DNA from: Escarpia spicata
Taxonomy: Eukaryota; Annelida; Polychaeta; Sabellida; Siboglinidae
Assembly: GCA_963995525.1 (NCBI GenBank)
Contig: OZ023211.1
Coordinates: forward strand, 61,027,041-61,091,040
Reading direction: 5' to 3'
Length of the DNA stretch: 64,000 nucleotides
Under the pieces are notes generated by a model, which did no database searches, was not told the origin of the DNA, and saw nothing but the letters and a program-made list of their open reading frames with translations. Both the position numbers and the translations under genes were made by a program. Below, in pieces: positions 1 through 13,688 of the stretch. Numbering within the stretch: position 1 is the stretch's first letter; the number at the start of each line of letters is the position of its first letter.

Positions 1-2388
1 TGCTTTGGTACTGTCATTTTGTAAAAGGAAAATTCCATCCATTTGATAAAGCTGTTTTACATGATTTCAGATATATTTTGTTATAGCGACCAGCCTACCT
101 CTGTGTTCCAAACTGTTGTGCCAAGGGATTCTACATGTATAGCATTTTCCCCGAGTTAAAAATCAATTGTTCCAAGATGATTATAAAATGTAGAAAATTA
201 AAAAAATTGTATTCATCTGTAAAGTTTTCATCATGAAAGTCAGTGGGCTTAAACTAAGCTGTCCAGGGATCTAGAAATGTTACACATAAATTGTAATCGA
301 TTTTTGGTTTTAGTCCAACAAATATTCAGATCGTTTAGAAATGTGGCGACATCAACATATCATTTGGACAGAATTTTTTCACAGATTTATCAGTGTTATA
401 TGTGCACAGTTCCTTAGTCCCGGGTAAAATGATGAATTATGCATGTTTATATGAAGTCTTACAATTATTGATGATCATGTCGAATCGCATGCCCGTTTTC
501 TAAAATGATTTAGTATATTATTGTTTGAGATATTATTACAAACAAAGGTAGCATTTTCTAATTATTCTATTTTGTGTGTAAATGCAGTTCCATAGGTGTT
601 TTACAAACATACATTGTGTTCATTAAATTCAGGTGAGTACACATTTATACATGAGATTTGATAAATCGTGAAGAAACTGATCTGTCAATGTATCTACACA
701 GAAAACTGACACTGTATTTAATTTCATTTTATTGAGATGTCAAGTCCTAGTTAACGTTCAGATGACATTACCGTGTCATTATATTGTTGATGATTCTAAA
801 CATTTCTGATGATGTCTTCTTTTGCGGAACATTCATCAACATACAATATCGAAGATGGTGTTTCACGCGTGTGTAAACCAGTTGTTCTTGTATGTTTCTT
901 ATAAACACTTACTGTAGTTCTTTTTTCTACGGCACTGTCTGTAATGTTGACACATTATATATATACTTAACCGGAATTCAGAGACCAAGCTACTGGAGCC
1001 AAATTGAAAGTATGCATATTTGCAACTGTGTGATTTTAATAAAGTAAGCGTTTGCAATTTTGACACTTGTAAAGATGGGCATGATTCCCCGTAAGAAATA
1101 CTGAAGTATTTGACGTGACCCTTTCAGACTTTAATTTCTGTGATCAAAATTTGCTCTGTGGAATCCTATTTCTAAAAAAGTCTGAAAGGGTTAAGAAAAT
1201 GTTTCTGATAAATCAAAATCTTGAAACACAGTAGCTTTGTGTCTGTTCTATGTTATGATTATATTCAGTATATAATAAAAATTATTTCAGGAAAAAAATT
1301 GTTGTTATTTCATACAAGCATAAATGTGTCCCACGGCCCATTTTAAAGTTGCATACACTATCTACAGTAAATCTCAAATAAAACGATTCACTTGGGGACC
1401 AGCCTATTTATTCATTATATTCAAAATTTGTTATGAAATTTAGTATAAGCAAACTTTGTTATAAGCGAATTTTTTATATCCGATGCTTACTGTATATCGA
1501 TTTCATCAACTCTGTCAACATTATTTCACATACCATACAATATTAGTAGTGCAAAAGATTAAAAATTATATTTCTGTGCCATACGTTTATTATTCTGCTT
1601 ACCAGAACTGGCATCCAATAATTTTACCTCCTTGTTATTGTGAATACTGGATATGTCACCATTACAGATTTCTTGGCAGTACACACGGCCATCCTCTCGA
1701 GTGAGGGTGATAGTGATACTACACTCACTCGGGCATATACATCCTACACGGTGTGCAGAATGTCACTGAACAATCTTTACTTTGTCCCACTTGCTGGTTG
1801 GGTGATCTTGATTCTGGCAACCTGACATGGTGTTACCATGATTGACCCCAGAACTAAATCCGATGCACAACAGTGGAACCTCGCGTTTAAGGTCACACTG
1901 GGACAATCCCAAATTATTTTCATAACAGTAAAATATAAGAAATTAGTCCCACTAATACGGTCACCTCGCTAATTACGTCACTTTGTCCAGCCTCAAGGGT
2001 GACCTTAATAGGGAGGTGCCACTGCGGTGTATTTGATTTAGTAATCCCCAGCTGACCATAAAGTGAGGTTTGACTGTACTTGAAGTATTATTGGTTACAG
2101 CAGCAACTAGCAAAATATGTTTCGATAGGTAGAGGACCTGGCAGAGGCTCAGCTTAGGATTAGCTACTCATCCTTGTACACTAGGGGGCGTTGCGGGTTG
2201 TAGAATCGCGACTGGTGGGGTCAATTACTACACTGATTCAGCTAACTCCAATACACTGCGCAGAATATCTGCCAGGGGTAGGGTAGTCAACTACCACCCC
2301 GGCTTGTGATAACTATACATTAGTTTCCCATGCTTGTAGCATAGGCAATTTGTTTAGTTGTTCAAGGGGGTATTGTCCATTGCCCTAC
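1..2388. other. AT-rich intergenic sequence, no gene seen
   Basis: No open frame here has recognisable protein similarity or convincing splice structure. The sequence is AT-rich with scattered AATAAA-like words, for example near 1276. A short stretch near 2262-2312 (ending 'tcaactaccaccccggctt') resembles 49305-49345, so it probably belongs to a dispersed repeat family. Confidence 0.5.
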
Positions 2389-2607
2389 TCAGATGTCTGT
2401 CCCAATAAGTACTGTCAGCGTGCCGCCCATATTCTCACCCCGTGACAGGATCGAAGCAGGTTGCGGAAAGACGCCTGCAAGCAAAGTGTTCCAAATGTGT
2501 ACGCCAGTCGGCACGACTGGTACTAACGTTGACGCATAGTTATTAAAACTCCGCGAGGTCGCGCCACTACGTGTCGCCGAACTCGAGACAGTGCGATTGT
2601 CGCGCAA
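2389..2607 (-). mobile_element. possible LINE reverse transcriptase C-terminal fragment
   Basis: The minus-strand frame contains a segment reading roughly 'SFNNYASTLVP...VHIWNTLLAGV'. This resembles the motif 'F..SF.PR....WN.LP..V' that many non-LTR retrotransposon reverse transcriptases carry near their C-terminus. No catalytic motif is present and the fragment is about 70 codons. It may be a degraded LINE tail. Similarity is judged by eye from a short motif. Confidence 0.3.
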
Positions 2608-2797
2608 AATAACTAAGGCCGGACAAAGAAAGGATTGGTTTACCGAGCGCTTAAAACTGTTTTCAAAATTACCACTATATTGAGTCTTTCGTCTACGTTC
2701 ACGAAGAGATCAGTAATACAATATTTTAAAAACGATAACGATAAAATAATTAATGTTCGGTATTTAATTGTTTGGCTTACTACAAGCGCACGTACGC

Positions 2798-4265
<1,468 letters not shown>

Positions 4266-4375
4266 CAAACACGGACTGTAGCAGTTGCAGGTTTCGCAGC
4301 CAGCGCTGTCGGTCCGTCTCACGTAGTCCGTCCGACACCCGAGAGTGCAGTTGAGTGTCTCGCAGGTCACCGTTA
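4266..4375 (-). CDS. possible single exon encoding an antistasin-like cysteine-rich module
   Basis: Read on the minus strand, a pyrimidine-rich acceptor ('tttccttgttccag') precedes a 110-bp open segment and a 'gtcagt' donor follows. The translation shows the spacing C-x4-C-x3-C, then a 'D-x2-GCExCxC'-like end (CETLNCTLGC ... GCETCNC). This fits antistasin-like modules, which occur in secreted protease inhibitors and extracellular matrix proteins. What is seen is the cysteine spacing and two plausible splice sites. The family assignment is inferred from that pattern alone. No neighbouring exons were identified, so it could be an isolated exon of a larger gene, a pseudogene exon, or chance. Confidence 0.35.
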
Positions 4376-5969
4376 CTGGAACAAGGAAACAGCCGACGGA
4401 TTCCGACGTCGACAGGTTCATAAAAAAGACCACACGGTAACCATTTATTAACAACAACGCATAACATCATCATCTGGTTGAATATTAGAGTTAGGCCAAT
4501 ATCTTATTAAATACGAAATACATAATTTATAGGTGGGGGACAATGCAAAACTGTGGAAACTTCAAAATAAATATTGTTCGCGTAAAATCGTAGAGCGCAG
4601 TCGTGAATGTCTGTGTGGTACCGCTAAATTGCGTAAATGTCACGATCGATCTAAAATTATTACTAAAGGTCGTGTCACTTTTTCGAAAGGTCACTTTCGC
4701 GCGGTGACAGCGTCTTAATGTTATTAAAAATTTGTTCCATTGTGATCGCACGCGTCCGATTACGTAATGATTGCTACCGATCCTAGATCGAGGAGTGTTC
4801 AACAATAAACAACACACAGACCAACACGACTGTCGTGACACATGTCTACAAAAAATTACAACAAACTTAATTCCCCGTGCCGATGGGAAGATGGAATATA
4901 TTTACGCGGTCGAGTTGTAATCGGAGACGCTCCGCACGTGAGCGCTAGAACGAGCCAGGTCGTGGGCCACAACATCATGCCTCGTCTACAAACAAATAAC
5001 GCCCTCGACTTGTGACACCAGCGTCGAATAGGCTGGCCTACGTGCGGCCAACATCATACCGTCAACACCCCTTAGATTGAGCCGTTCCCATAAATAGGTT
5101 GCGTCACCAACATAAATGTTAGTTACAAAGAGTCGGTGAGTCATAGAGTTACACCATTAATTATTCTCCTAACTTGTGCTATTTTATGTTTGTTGGTGAG
5201 CACGATAGAAACAATGAAAGAATTAAAATGGTAGTTCTATAAAACATATCATATTTTGCTAGTAATAGAAAAACGATATGCCAACGTTGTCAATTTGTTG
5301 TTTCGCAAAATTAAGTGATTATAGAAGAGTAACATTATTGTGTTTTCCATCTTCCTGTGGATCGCCTGTGCCCTACCGGGTGGTAACCACGCCACTTAAG
5401 TTATTCCGCCCTCTCGTCCGAGTCAGTTGTGCATGTATCGCAACCCTCTGCAACCCATTCTGACGGTTAGCTCTGCTCTTTCGTGATCTATCTTTTAATT
5501 TCAGTATTTTTCTTCTACCATTTCTATTGCGCTGACGGCACTTCAAATAATAGCATAAATTATATATAAATAATTATTATTGTAGTGATTTGTAATGATG
5601 ACTATGATACTGTGTTCCGGTGTTAAAATATACTGCGTATTGGCGTAAAACTGTTACCCACTGGTTTCGCTGTAGCAGTCTGCGTTCCTTGTTTATCACC
5701 GCGGTGCACCGGATGGCCTGGCTGAAGAAGGCAGGTAATCTGAGCAACACGTACACGTCGAGTGGCCTTGAAGTGTCAACAGCGACAGCAGGCGACACTG
5801 ATGTCGCCGTGTCGCCGTGACACGCCAGGAAAGATTACATCGATCCTCCTGGCTGTCGAGTGGTGCTGATCGTTACCTAATACCGATTGTGGTTGCAAAT
5901 ATGGATAACCACAGGCAGTTGTTTGAAGCAATGCATGTATGCACACATGCACGTACGCACGCACACACC
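4376..5969. other. intergenic sequence, no gene seen
   Basis: Several short open frames of 60-100 codons occur on both strands, but none has a recognisable domain, and the frames overlap one another. Confidence 0.4.
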
Positions 5970-6126
<157 letters not shown>

Positions 6127-6201
6127 ACAGAGACGTGTGCGAGCGTGTACGTGAGTGTATCTGCATGCGCGCATGCGTACCTGCGTACGTGAGTGAGGGA
6201 A

Positions 6202-6206
<5 letters not shown>

Positions 6207-6265
<59 letters not shown>

Positions 6266-6300
6266 TGTGTGTGTGTGTGTGTGAGTGAGTGTGTGCGTGC
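6207..6300. repeat. (GT)n microsatellite with GA and GC interruptions
   Basis: About 56 bp of pure GT, then GT broken by 'gtgagt' and 'gtgcgt' units. It is complementary to the AC tract at 5970-6123. Confidence 0.97.
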
Positions 6301-7849
6301 ATGCGTGTGTGCGTGTGCGTATGGGTGCGTGTGTGAATGTGCGTAGGTGCATGCGTACGTGCGTATATAGATCGCATTCCGCTCAAATCAACTGGATGGG
6401 GCAGGGAATAACTCAAGACAGTTTCAATGTGTTGTCTTCCGTTGAATTGTTACTGTATTGATCGTCTCATTCGGCGGCGATAGGTCTGGTAAGTCGTGTA
6501 TGTCAGCTGCACCAGTAAACGACAGTTGACTTTCGTCCGTTACCTGAACCGAGATCGATTTCAACAAGCAATCCCAAACGCAATCGGTTATGCCTCTGAA
6601 GCGACAGGAAATAAAACGCACCGAGTCCTCAGTAGTTACGCTTGCCTTCCCAACCTGGCTGCAACTCGGAACCTGAGAATACGATATCAGAATAACTATG
6701 TCTATATGTATTAAGTACACGCACGCACGTGCACACGGATTTGTGTGTGTTTGTGAAGTTAGCGTCTGTTTAGACTGTGTCACTACGCACACGCTCCCAC
6801 GCCTCCGCGTGACGCAATCAGAAACGCCCACCATAGTACCTTGACAGCGTCGGTTTTTCGCGGGCGAAAAAAATAGTAGCTATAGGTGCTACTGGATTGC
6901 TAATCGCAATTTGGCGGGCAGTGTGCCGTCAACACATATACTACTGTACTTATACGCACGCAATCACGCACGAGCGCGCACGCAAACGCACACGCGCGGG
7001 CATGCACTCATATACGCTCATACGCACACACGGGTTTAGGCGCCCTCCTTTAAGCAAGTTTGGGCCTAGAGGGATGGGTGGAAATTTAGGTTGTTGGTGT
7101 TGGTCATCTTCAAAAATAATTACCAACGTCGCCGCGAAAAATGTTCAAATGTGTGCGTGTGCGTGTGTGCGTGTGCGTGTGCGTGTGCGTGTGCGTGTGC
7201 GTGTGTTAACAAATCGAGGAACAAACATCGTACCCTTAAATGGCTAAATTAATCGGATAACCATAATTGTGAACATTTCTTTCAATAAAGCCTACACAGC
7301 GTAACACACCTCAGTGATTTCGTGTACCGAAATGCAGTCGATACATTGTCGTGTCAACGTAGACCGCCATTAATCTTGCAACGACTCAGCGAACATACCA
7401 TATTAGATTATTATAAATTATTATCACAGACGGTCATTGTGACATTTACGTACCCGTTTACCAAGTAACAGCGTCCACCATAAATATAGTGTCTACGATT
7501 GATTAACTGGTGTACGTGGTAATCTGGCCACCGTATATTTGAGTTCTCACGATGACTGCTGTATGCATAAAGGTCAAGTCAAATTGTCGGTTGTATAGGG
7601 GCCTAATGTCGGCATGCATATTTCAAGCTATTCACATCCATAACGGTTTCATTTGTTTCGTAGGCCTACTCCATGGGGTGCAGTCTATGACAACATTCCG
7701 TAATCGGCCCCCGTGTTTTCGTTGAAGAAGCTGGTAAGGAGTCAACTAAAGCCAGTGAGGAATCGGCCAAATTGGGCTGGATATGTGGGGAAACTGGGAG
7801 TAGAACGGATGGCAAAAGAAAGCACGTGTCCGGTGTGTGTAAGGGAAAA
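6301..7849. other. intergenic sequence with alternating purine-pyrimidine tracts
   Basis: No gene is supported. The tracts at 6700-6745, 6950-7030 and a (GTGTGC)n-like run at 7150-7206 are alternating purine-pyrimidine. Short open frames across these are low complexity. Confidence 0.4.
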
Positions 7850-8010
7850 GAAGGCGATGACGACCCAGACTGCCATTGGAGAATTGTGTAAAGAGAGACT
7901 GGGAAGGATTGGGAGAGGAGTGGAGAACGAGAGCGAAAGATAGAGAGGAATGGAGACAGTTGGTAGAAATAGCATTGCAAACGTGGGGAGGAAAGAAAAG
8001 AAACCATAAA
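7850..8010 (+). mobile_element. non-LTR retrotransposon C-terminal fragment
   Basis: In plus-strand frames the segment gives 'ENCVKRDWEGLGEEWRTRAKDREEWRQLVEIAL'-type text, here only in pieces. A 'W.DCVK.DL' stretch followed by 'DR..WR.LV' is typical of the extreme C-terminus of many LINE-encoded proteins, after the reverse transcriptase. Only this tail is recognisable, with no upstream RT or endonuclease in place. Confidence 0.4.
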
Positions 8011-8184
8011 TCGAGGATCAGAATCGAGGGCAGCCTCACCCCTGAAAGTCGCACATCAATGTGGGGATCAGCGAATTCCGGTAAATCTGCACCCTCTGCC
8101 CCAGGAACAAGCTAATCCCATATCTCAACTTGTACGGACATACACGCAGCGCACCATGGCACCTCAACGTGAAAATTGAGGAGG

Positions 8185-8300
8185 TCTTCAGCGGCGGATC
8201 CAGAAAGCGAGTCTAGGGGGCAAAAAAACCAGTACAGGCGGCCGAACCAAAATGGTGTAGTAGAAATCGCTGGTCACAATTTGAACAATTTTTGTCGCTG
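8185..8300. repeat. fragment of a dispersed DNA-transposon-like repeat
   Basis: It contains 'gcggcggatccagaaag', a G-run, 'caaaaaaaccagtacaggc' and 'ggccgaaccaaaatgg', ending in a GC-rich inverted segment ('gtcgctgcgcggccgc'). The order G-run, CAAAAAACC, GGCCGAACCA, GC-rich end recurs at about 21705-21780. The similarity is partial, and the family (hAT-like or other) is not established. Confidence 0.35.
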
Positions 8301-8467
8301 CGCGGCCGCAATAGGCGTGATCATCGGGCACTAGAATCTCTCGGAAAACTTCGGGAAACTTTGACCTCGGTTGACATCCCGTGGCACCATTGGGGGGGGG
8401 GGGGGTTCTCTTCTAAGACATTGTTTTAGCAGTAGATAACGACAAATGACGCCGAATTTGACGGAAA

Positions 8468-8881
8468 TTACGAATATGGTAGAAACAAGATTTGCATTAC
8501 TTGAGAAATATGTTGGTGACAGCTGAAATTAGTGTCACAGACAACACCAATATTACGAACTGTATCTGATGGTGATGTATCACTACCAAGAAATGTAACT
8601 GGAAAGTAGTTAACAGCCTTGTTTCGTTGTTGTTTTGTGCCACTAATTGGATCAGTTTTATCTGGATTTAGCTTCAGTTTATTTGCAACCATCCACTGCA
8701 AGATGTTAGTAAGACAGTCATTTAAAGTTGATAGAGATGCGTATGGATCAGTTGGTGAAAGTGATATATACATATGGGTGTCATCAACATACAAGTGGTG
8801 GTTGATGTTATGATTAGTAATTATTCGACTAAGGGATGTAGTATATAAGCTAAACAGGACAGGACCAACAACGGAACCCAA
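8468..8881 (-). mobile_element. LINE reverse transcriptase fragment with YVDD motif
   Basis: The 137-codon minus-strand frame contains 'GSVVGPVLFSLYTTSL' (RT motif 4 region, normally PQGSVLGP) followed by 'HHLYVDDTHMYIS' (catalytic Y-x-DD box), 'LNDCLTNILQWMVANKLKL' and 'NPDKT'. This order is diagnostic for a non-LTR reverse transcriptase of the CR1/L2/Rex-like group. The fragment covers only the palm domain, lacks the N-terminal fingers and the endonuclease, and ends in unrelated sequence. It is an old, dead copy. Confidence 0.85.
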
Positions 8882-9699
8882 ATGAAAGAAGTTCTAGACA
8901 AAACAGTGAGCCAGATGTATTAATGCTTTGGTATCGGTCTGAAACATACGACGTAAATCACCGAAGAGCTGTGCCATAAATCACAACATGTCTATGGAGG
9001 CGATGTCAAAGAATGTCGTGATAATTTGTATAGAAAGCTGCATACAGATCTAGAAGAGCCGTTTCACTTGAATGAACTAGCTTATATGCAAATTGTACAT
9101 AATTTTGTAAGTGCTGTTTATAAATGTGTTAATGGGGGCGACAACCTTTTCCAATACCTTCAACAGAAATCTGAGATTATTTTTTTAGGTCATTTTTACA
9201 CAGTCTTTGTTTTTGATAAGAAGATTGACAAGAATTTGCTTGAACTCTTGTGGAACAACACTATCCTATATTGACATGTTTATAATATTTGTAATAAGAC
9301 AAACCAATCGGTCTATGCAACCTTTCAGTAGAAATGTTGGAAAAGGGTCAATATCACAATATTTTGTTAGGACGCTTTTGTATGACTGTGCGGATTTCAC
9401 TGGTAGTTGCATGACAACATTCGTCAACAAAACAAGCAGACGCACAAACCTTCGCCGGTTCAGCTCATTTTGAGAAAAAATGGTTTCGATTGCGACCCAG
9501 GAAAACTAATCTACATCAGTAAACACACGCACGCACACACTCACGCGTGCGCATACACCCACACACATACGAAAACGTTGTATCCAACTGTATAAAGAAA
9601 CGTTATATGATATCATAACATTGTATGAAGGACGAGCTGTACAGTTTAGCATAACCCTGAATCTGGTTAACTATTTTTGCGTAAATCTCCTGTGGCCGA
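8882..9699. other. sequence between LINE remnants, no gene seen
   Basis: The open frames at 9026-9274 and 9207-9473 show no family motif. A short alternating purine-pyrimidine run lies at 9525-9570. Confidence 0.4.
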
Positions 9700-10480
9700 A
9701 AGGTTAAGTGCGTTGGGTCAGCCTGATGATATTATTGTCATGGCAGAAACACCTGCTGATTTACAGGCTGCATTAAATGATGCATGTGGTTATTGCCAAA
9801 CATGGCACCTATCTGTTAATACTAATAAAATGAAGGTTATTTTCTTCTCTCGTGGAAAGGTTAGATCACACCAAGACTTCTTGTTTGGACAAAATAAATT
9901 AGAAGTGACTGATAGCTACATATATTTGGGAACCAGTCTAAACTATAATGGACTGTTTAACAAAGCCATAACAAAACAAGTTAACCAAGCTAGACGTGCA
10001 ATGTTCAACCTCACAACTAAAACAAGGAAGCTAGATTTACCGACAGACATGCAGTGTGAACTGTTTGACCAGCTTGTAATGACAGTTCTGCTATATGGTA
10101 GGGTTTTAAAAATGTAGAGCAGATTGTGAGTTTCCATAGAAAATTCTTGAAAAGTCTACTGAAACTTAGTAGGAACACAATAAATTGTATGGTATTTGGA
10201 GAAGTTGGCAGACAAAGTGTTACAACAATTATAGAAAAGATGATGATAAACTTTTGGATACATTTAATTGAAGGCAGACAACGCAAGCTTTCTAGTATTA
10301 TGTTTAGACTGATGAAAAACCTCCACGACACAGGTCATTTTAAATAAAAATGGATTATAAAAATCAAGAGTATCGTTGATGGATGTGGACTATCTAACAT
10401 GTGGCATGATCATGGAAATATAAAATGGTTGAAGCATACTCTAGAACTTAAAATGAAAGACATCAACAAACAAACATGGC
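9700..10480 (+). mobile_element. non-LTR retrotransposon RT C-terminal half
   Basis: The plus-strand frame at 9677-10117 gives 'DDIIVMAETPADLQAALN' (the catalytic box with its first residues degraded), 'HLSVNTNKMKVIFFSRG' and 'DSYIYLGTSLNYNG'. It then runs into the thumb/C-terminal region 'QARRAMFNLTTKTRKLDLP' and 'QLVMTVLLYG'. After a frameshift near 10105 the next frame continues with a 'HRKFLKSLLKLSRNT' segment to about 10347. A third frame carries 'MWHDHGNIKWLKHTLELKM' to about 10475. This is a degraded C-terminal half of a LINE ORF2 with at least two frameshifts, so no function is expected. Confidence 0.85.
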
Positions 10481-11535
10481 CGGGGTCGTAGGGAAATAAA
10501 ACATCGTCATTGCATCCGGTTTTACCCCCGAAACGTGTGCGGGAGACCTCGGTTCGAGCCTAATAGCAAACTTTTTAAAAAGTGTATTTTTATATATTTT
10601 CGCAAAGTAATGTAAACCATACCATTTTTACAACGTGGTGCATTATTCATAATTAAATATATCGAATGTTTTGTAGTCATTATTTATTCGCTACAAAAAT
10701 TGAAATAATAAAAAAATTTGGATTATCGGGATTATCGCTGATCTTGTGTTTTTTTATTTTCATTTATTCACACAAGCCACGTTAAGATGGGGGTTGGATG
10801 TCTCAAAATGTCCAAATTTAGCATGACGTACTACATAGATGGCCCCGTACTGCTCCAGCTATACAATTATGTGTGTGTGTGTTTGTGCGTGCGTGCGTGC
10901 GTTCCTGCGTGTGTGTGGGTGCGCATACGTGTGTGTGTATTGGCTCACACATGAAAGCGTACCGTGATGCGTGAAGGTATACGCAGTCCATGGTAGGGGT
11001 TAGGACACTGTTAGACTTCCTGCTTGGTTACAGACGAAACAAAGTGCAGTATATTTTTTAGAAATGACTTTTTACAATATTCATTTGCTCTGACATAAGT
11101 ACATTTGAGTAGTCAGATTTCTAGATGTGATTGTAGAAGCTGTTGACAGTGAAATGGTGTCTTTTTAGCTGATTTTACTAAGCGGAAGGGTATTTGGCAG
11201 CAATTTGGCTAGTTGACACTTTAGCCGGATTACTGCCTGCATTCATTTGTAAATATTGACGGGTGTCATACATACATGCATTTTGTAAGAGCTAGAAATA
11301 TTAGATTTTGACTAAACTCGACCAGCATGTCAATGAGATGATAAAAACGGCAAGTGAGAAGTTTAATACATTTTCTAGGTCACGTTTTCTTACAATCAGA
11401 CAAAACGTTAACATGGTCGCCAATGGGAAAACTATCAGTGTGCTGACCCCGGTATGATCGTCTATACCTTTAGCACCGGGAGCAGCTGACCCGGCTGCCA
11501 GTACCAGTAGGGTACCTACACTGGGTCACTGGACA
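10481..11535. other. intergenic sequence with a possible tRNA-like SINE head
   Basis: At about 10485-10562 the sequence 'gagacctcggttcgagcc' contains a good RNA polymerase III B-box (GGTTCGAGCC) with a weaker upstream A-box-like region, so it may be a SINE head. A segment at about 11360-11455 resembles 17625-17730 (both contain 'ttaacatgg' followed by 'ccaatgggaaa'). No gene is seen. Confidence 0.3.
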
Positions 11536-11790
11536 CAGAAGAGAGAGCAGAAGAGGACACCAAAGAAGGCTGTGAAGATGCCGCAGAAGGAGGCGTAGAA
11601 TACAACGCAGAAATAGGCATAGAAGAGGACGCAGAAGAAGGCATACAAGAGGATGCAGAAGAAGGCGTTGAAGACGACACAAAAGAAGGCATAGAAGAGG
11701 ACGAAGAAGAAGACAAACAAGAGGCCGCTGAAAAAGCGTGAGGGCACTGAAGAAGGCGTAGAAGAGGACGCAGAAGAAGACACAATTGTA
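11536..11790 (+). repeat. 24-bp minisatellite encoding acidic 8-residue repeats
   Basis: The unit is close to 'gaagaaggcatagaagaggacgca' in about nine degenerate copies. On the plus strand one frame stays open from about 11515 to 11740 and would encode acidic 8-residue repeats such as A-E-E-G-I-E-E-D, but no ATG precedes it after the stop near 11512. It could be an exon of an acidic repeat protein, but no splice sites were convincingly seen. A minisatellite is the safer call. Confidence 0.7.
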
Positions 11791-13688
11791 TATGTTTCCA
11801 TGTGCGAAGCAGCAACCATGACGTCGACGGCAAGTATTTGTAGTTGCCAAAATATTAAGTACAATTCAAGTACATAACTTGTTTTTTTTTAATGTAAAAT
11901 AATACATATCTACTGTTTTGTCTGTGTGAAGCACAACACTGTTACTAATTGGCTTCCTACTGTTGATCTTTACGATTGATTTGTTTTCGTATTTGTACTT
12001 GACCTAATACACTAGCGCATGGTTTTGTACCTAACAAATGTACTTGATCCCAACCCTGATTGCAAGGTATTATAGTCCAAACAACCTGCATATCTAAATC
12101 CAATGCCCATACCAGCAATAAAGCCTAGACAGCCCCGATCATCTGGTTCTAGTTTACAGTTTGTTCCCAGAGTTAAGGCAACCGCTGATACTCGAGTCTT
12201 CTCGGTTGCCACAAAAACTACGTGGCATTCATTCCCTATCAGCAGAAAATATAGTTTAATTTCTCCGTCGTGAAAAGACTATCTTTTTAACGCTGCTTAT
12301 CCTCTTTAGCTTCGTAGCACATCCATTCCCGGAATGGCGAATCATCTTAGCTCAGATTTCCGGGTATAGGCACTATAGAAATTTATTTAATTATTATTTT
12401 AACTGCGCCAATGAGCTCAGATTTTCCGATGATATTGGCGCTATAAAAGTAACATTATTATTATAATGACACAGTGAAAAGTCACAATCCGATAGCTAAT
12501 AAAAACGTGGACATGCTGATTAAGGCGATAATTGTATGCATGTGACAGTATATTTCGAAGGCTTCAATAAGGAGTGAAACAAAAACGGCACGGGTGTTCG
12601 TCCCGTGTGTCCAATATGATTTGCTCATACCAGAAGCATGCGAAACGAACAATTTACGGCAAATTCCTCGTGAATTTGAATAATCCGTGAAAACTGATCA
12701 AACAACGCTTCAAATGCATGCAACATTTGGCAGAGGGATTTTAATTATTCGTCACGTATGCATCTGGTACGAGAAAGAGTGACGTTCTGGCAGTTCGGAC
12801 AATCACTGGAATCTATTGGCGACCCACTCAAATTGGCTTGGCGACCCAATTTTGAATTGCAACACAGAATTTAAGAACCGCTGAGATAATAGACATTGTC
12901 TGCAAGCGCTCAGACCTCGACACCTTCCCAATCGGGAAGGTAGCCAGGACGCTTAGACACTCTTTGCGATGTGGTAAAGTAACGTGAAAGTACGTAGTAG
13001 AATGTACACGTCATTGTTACGTTAACAAAATTCGTGATTTGACACGCGTTTAGATGTAGTCTGCACGTTGACGTCGCTGAGACGTCACAATGAGTCCTTT
13101 TTGTGACAGTGAGTTATTTGGTGGTTTGCTAGACCTCGCTACACACGTCTCTCTCGTCGCAACGTGGTGTAATCTATAACGGAACAACAATGTAACGTAA
13201 CCTATACGGAACGACTTACGTCACAGCCACGTCCATGTGATGTCACATTCAAGCTGGGAATGATAGTGTTACAATCACAGCTTTTATTAATTATGTTTCC
13301 ACTCCTCTTTCTACCTCTCCTGACTTGCGAGGATGTATACAGTGCTTTATGTGTCCTAATCCTGATCCGTGACATTAGAATTATAGATAGTTCGCCCAGT
13401 AATCACTAGGTGACAGCATTTGCCGCGTGGCGGCCGTAACGCTGTAGATTCTCGTTATACAACTATACCGTCTAGCAACTATAAATACAACTGTTAATCC
13501 TCGATACCGGACGAGGTCGTGGGGACGTTAATCGCGTCATCTAAAGAAGTAGGGTAGTATGACAGATTGTTTTTGTGAACACACGGATAGAGTTGTGTTA
13601 TATTCATTCGCGCACTAGGTCCCTATACGGTACTCTCTCGTTTTGATTATCTCACGCCTAAGCATGGGGCTCACGCAGCGATACAATA
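11791..13688. other. intergenic sequence with two SINE-like tails
   Basis: Two adjacent tails occur at about 12310-12390 ('gagctcagatttccgggtat' type, then 'actatagaaatttatttaat') and 12410-12470 (ending 'ggcgctataaaagtaac' and ATTATTATT). They resemble 29458-29525. No gene is seen. Confidence 0.4.
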
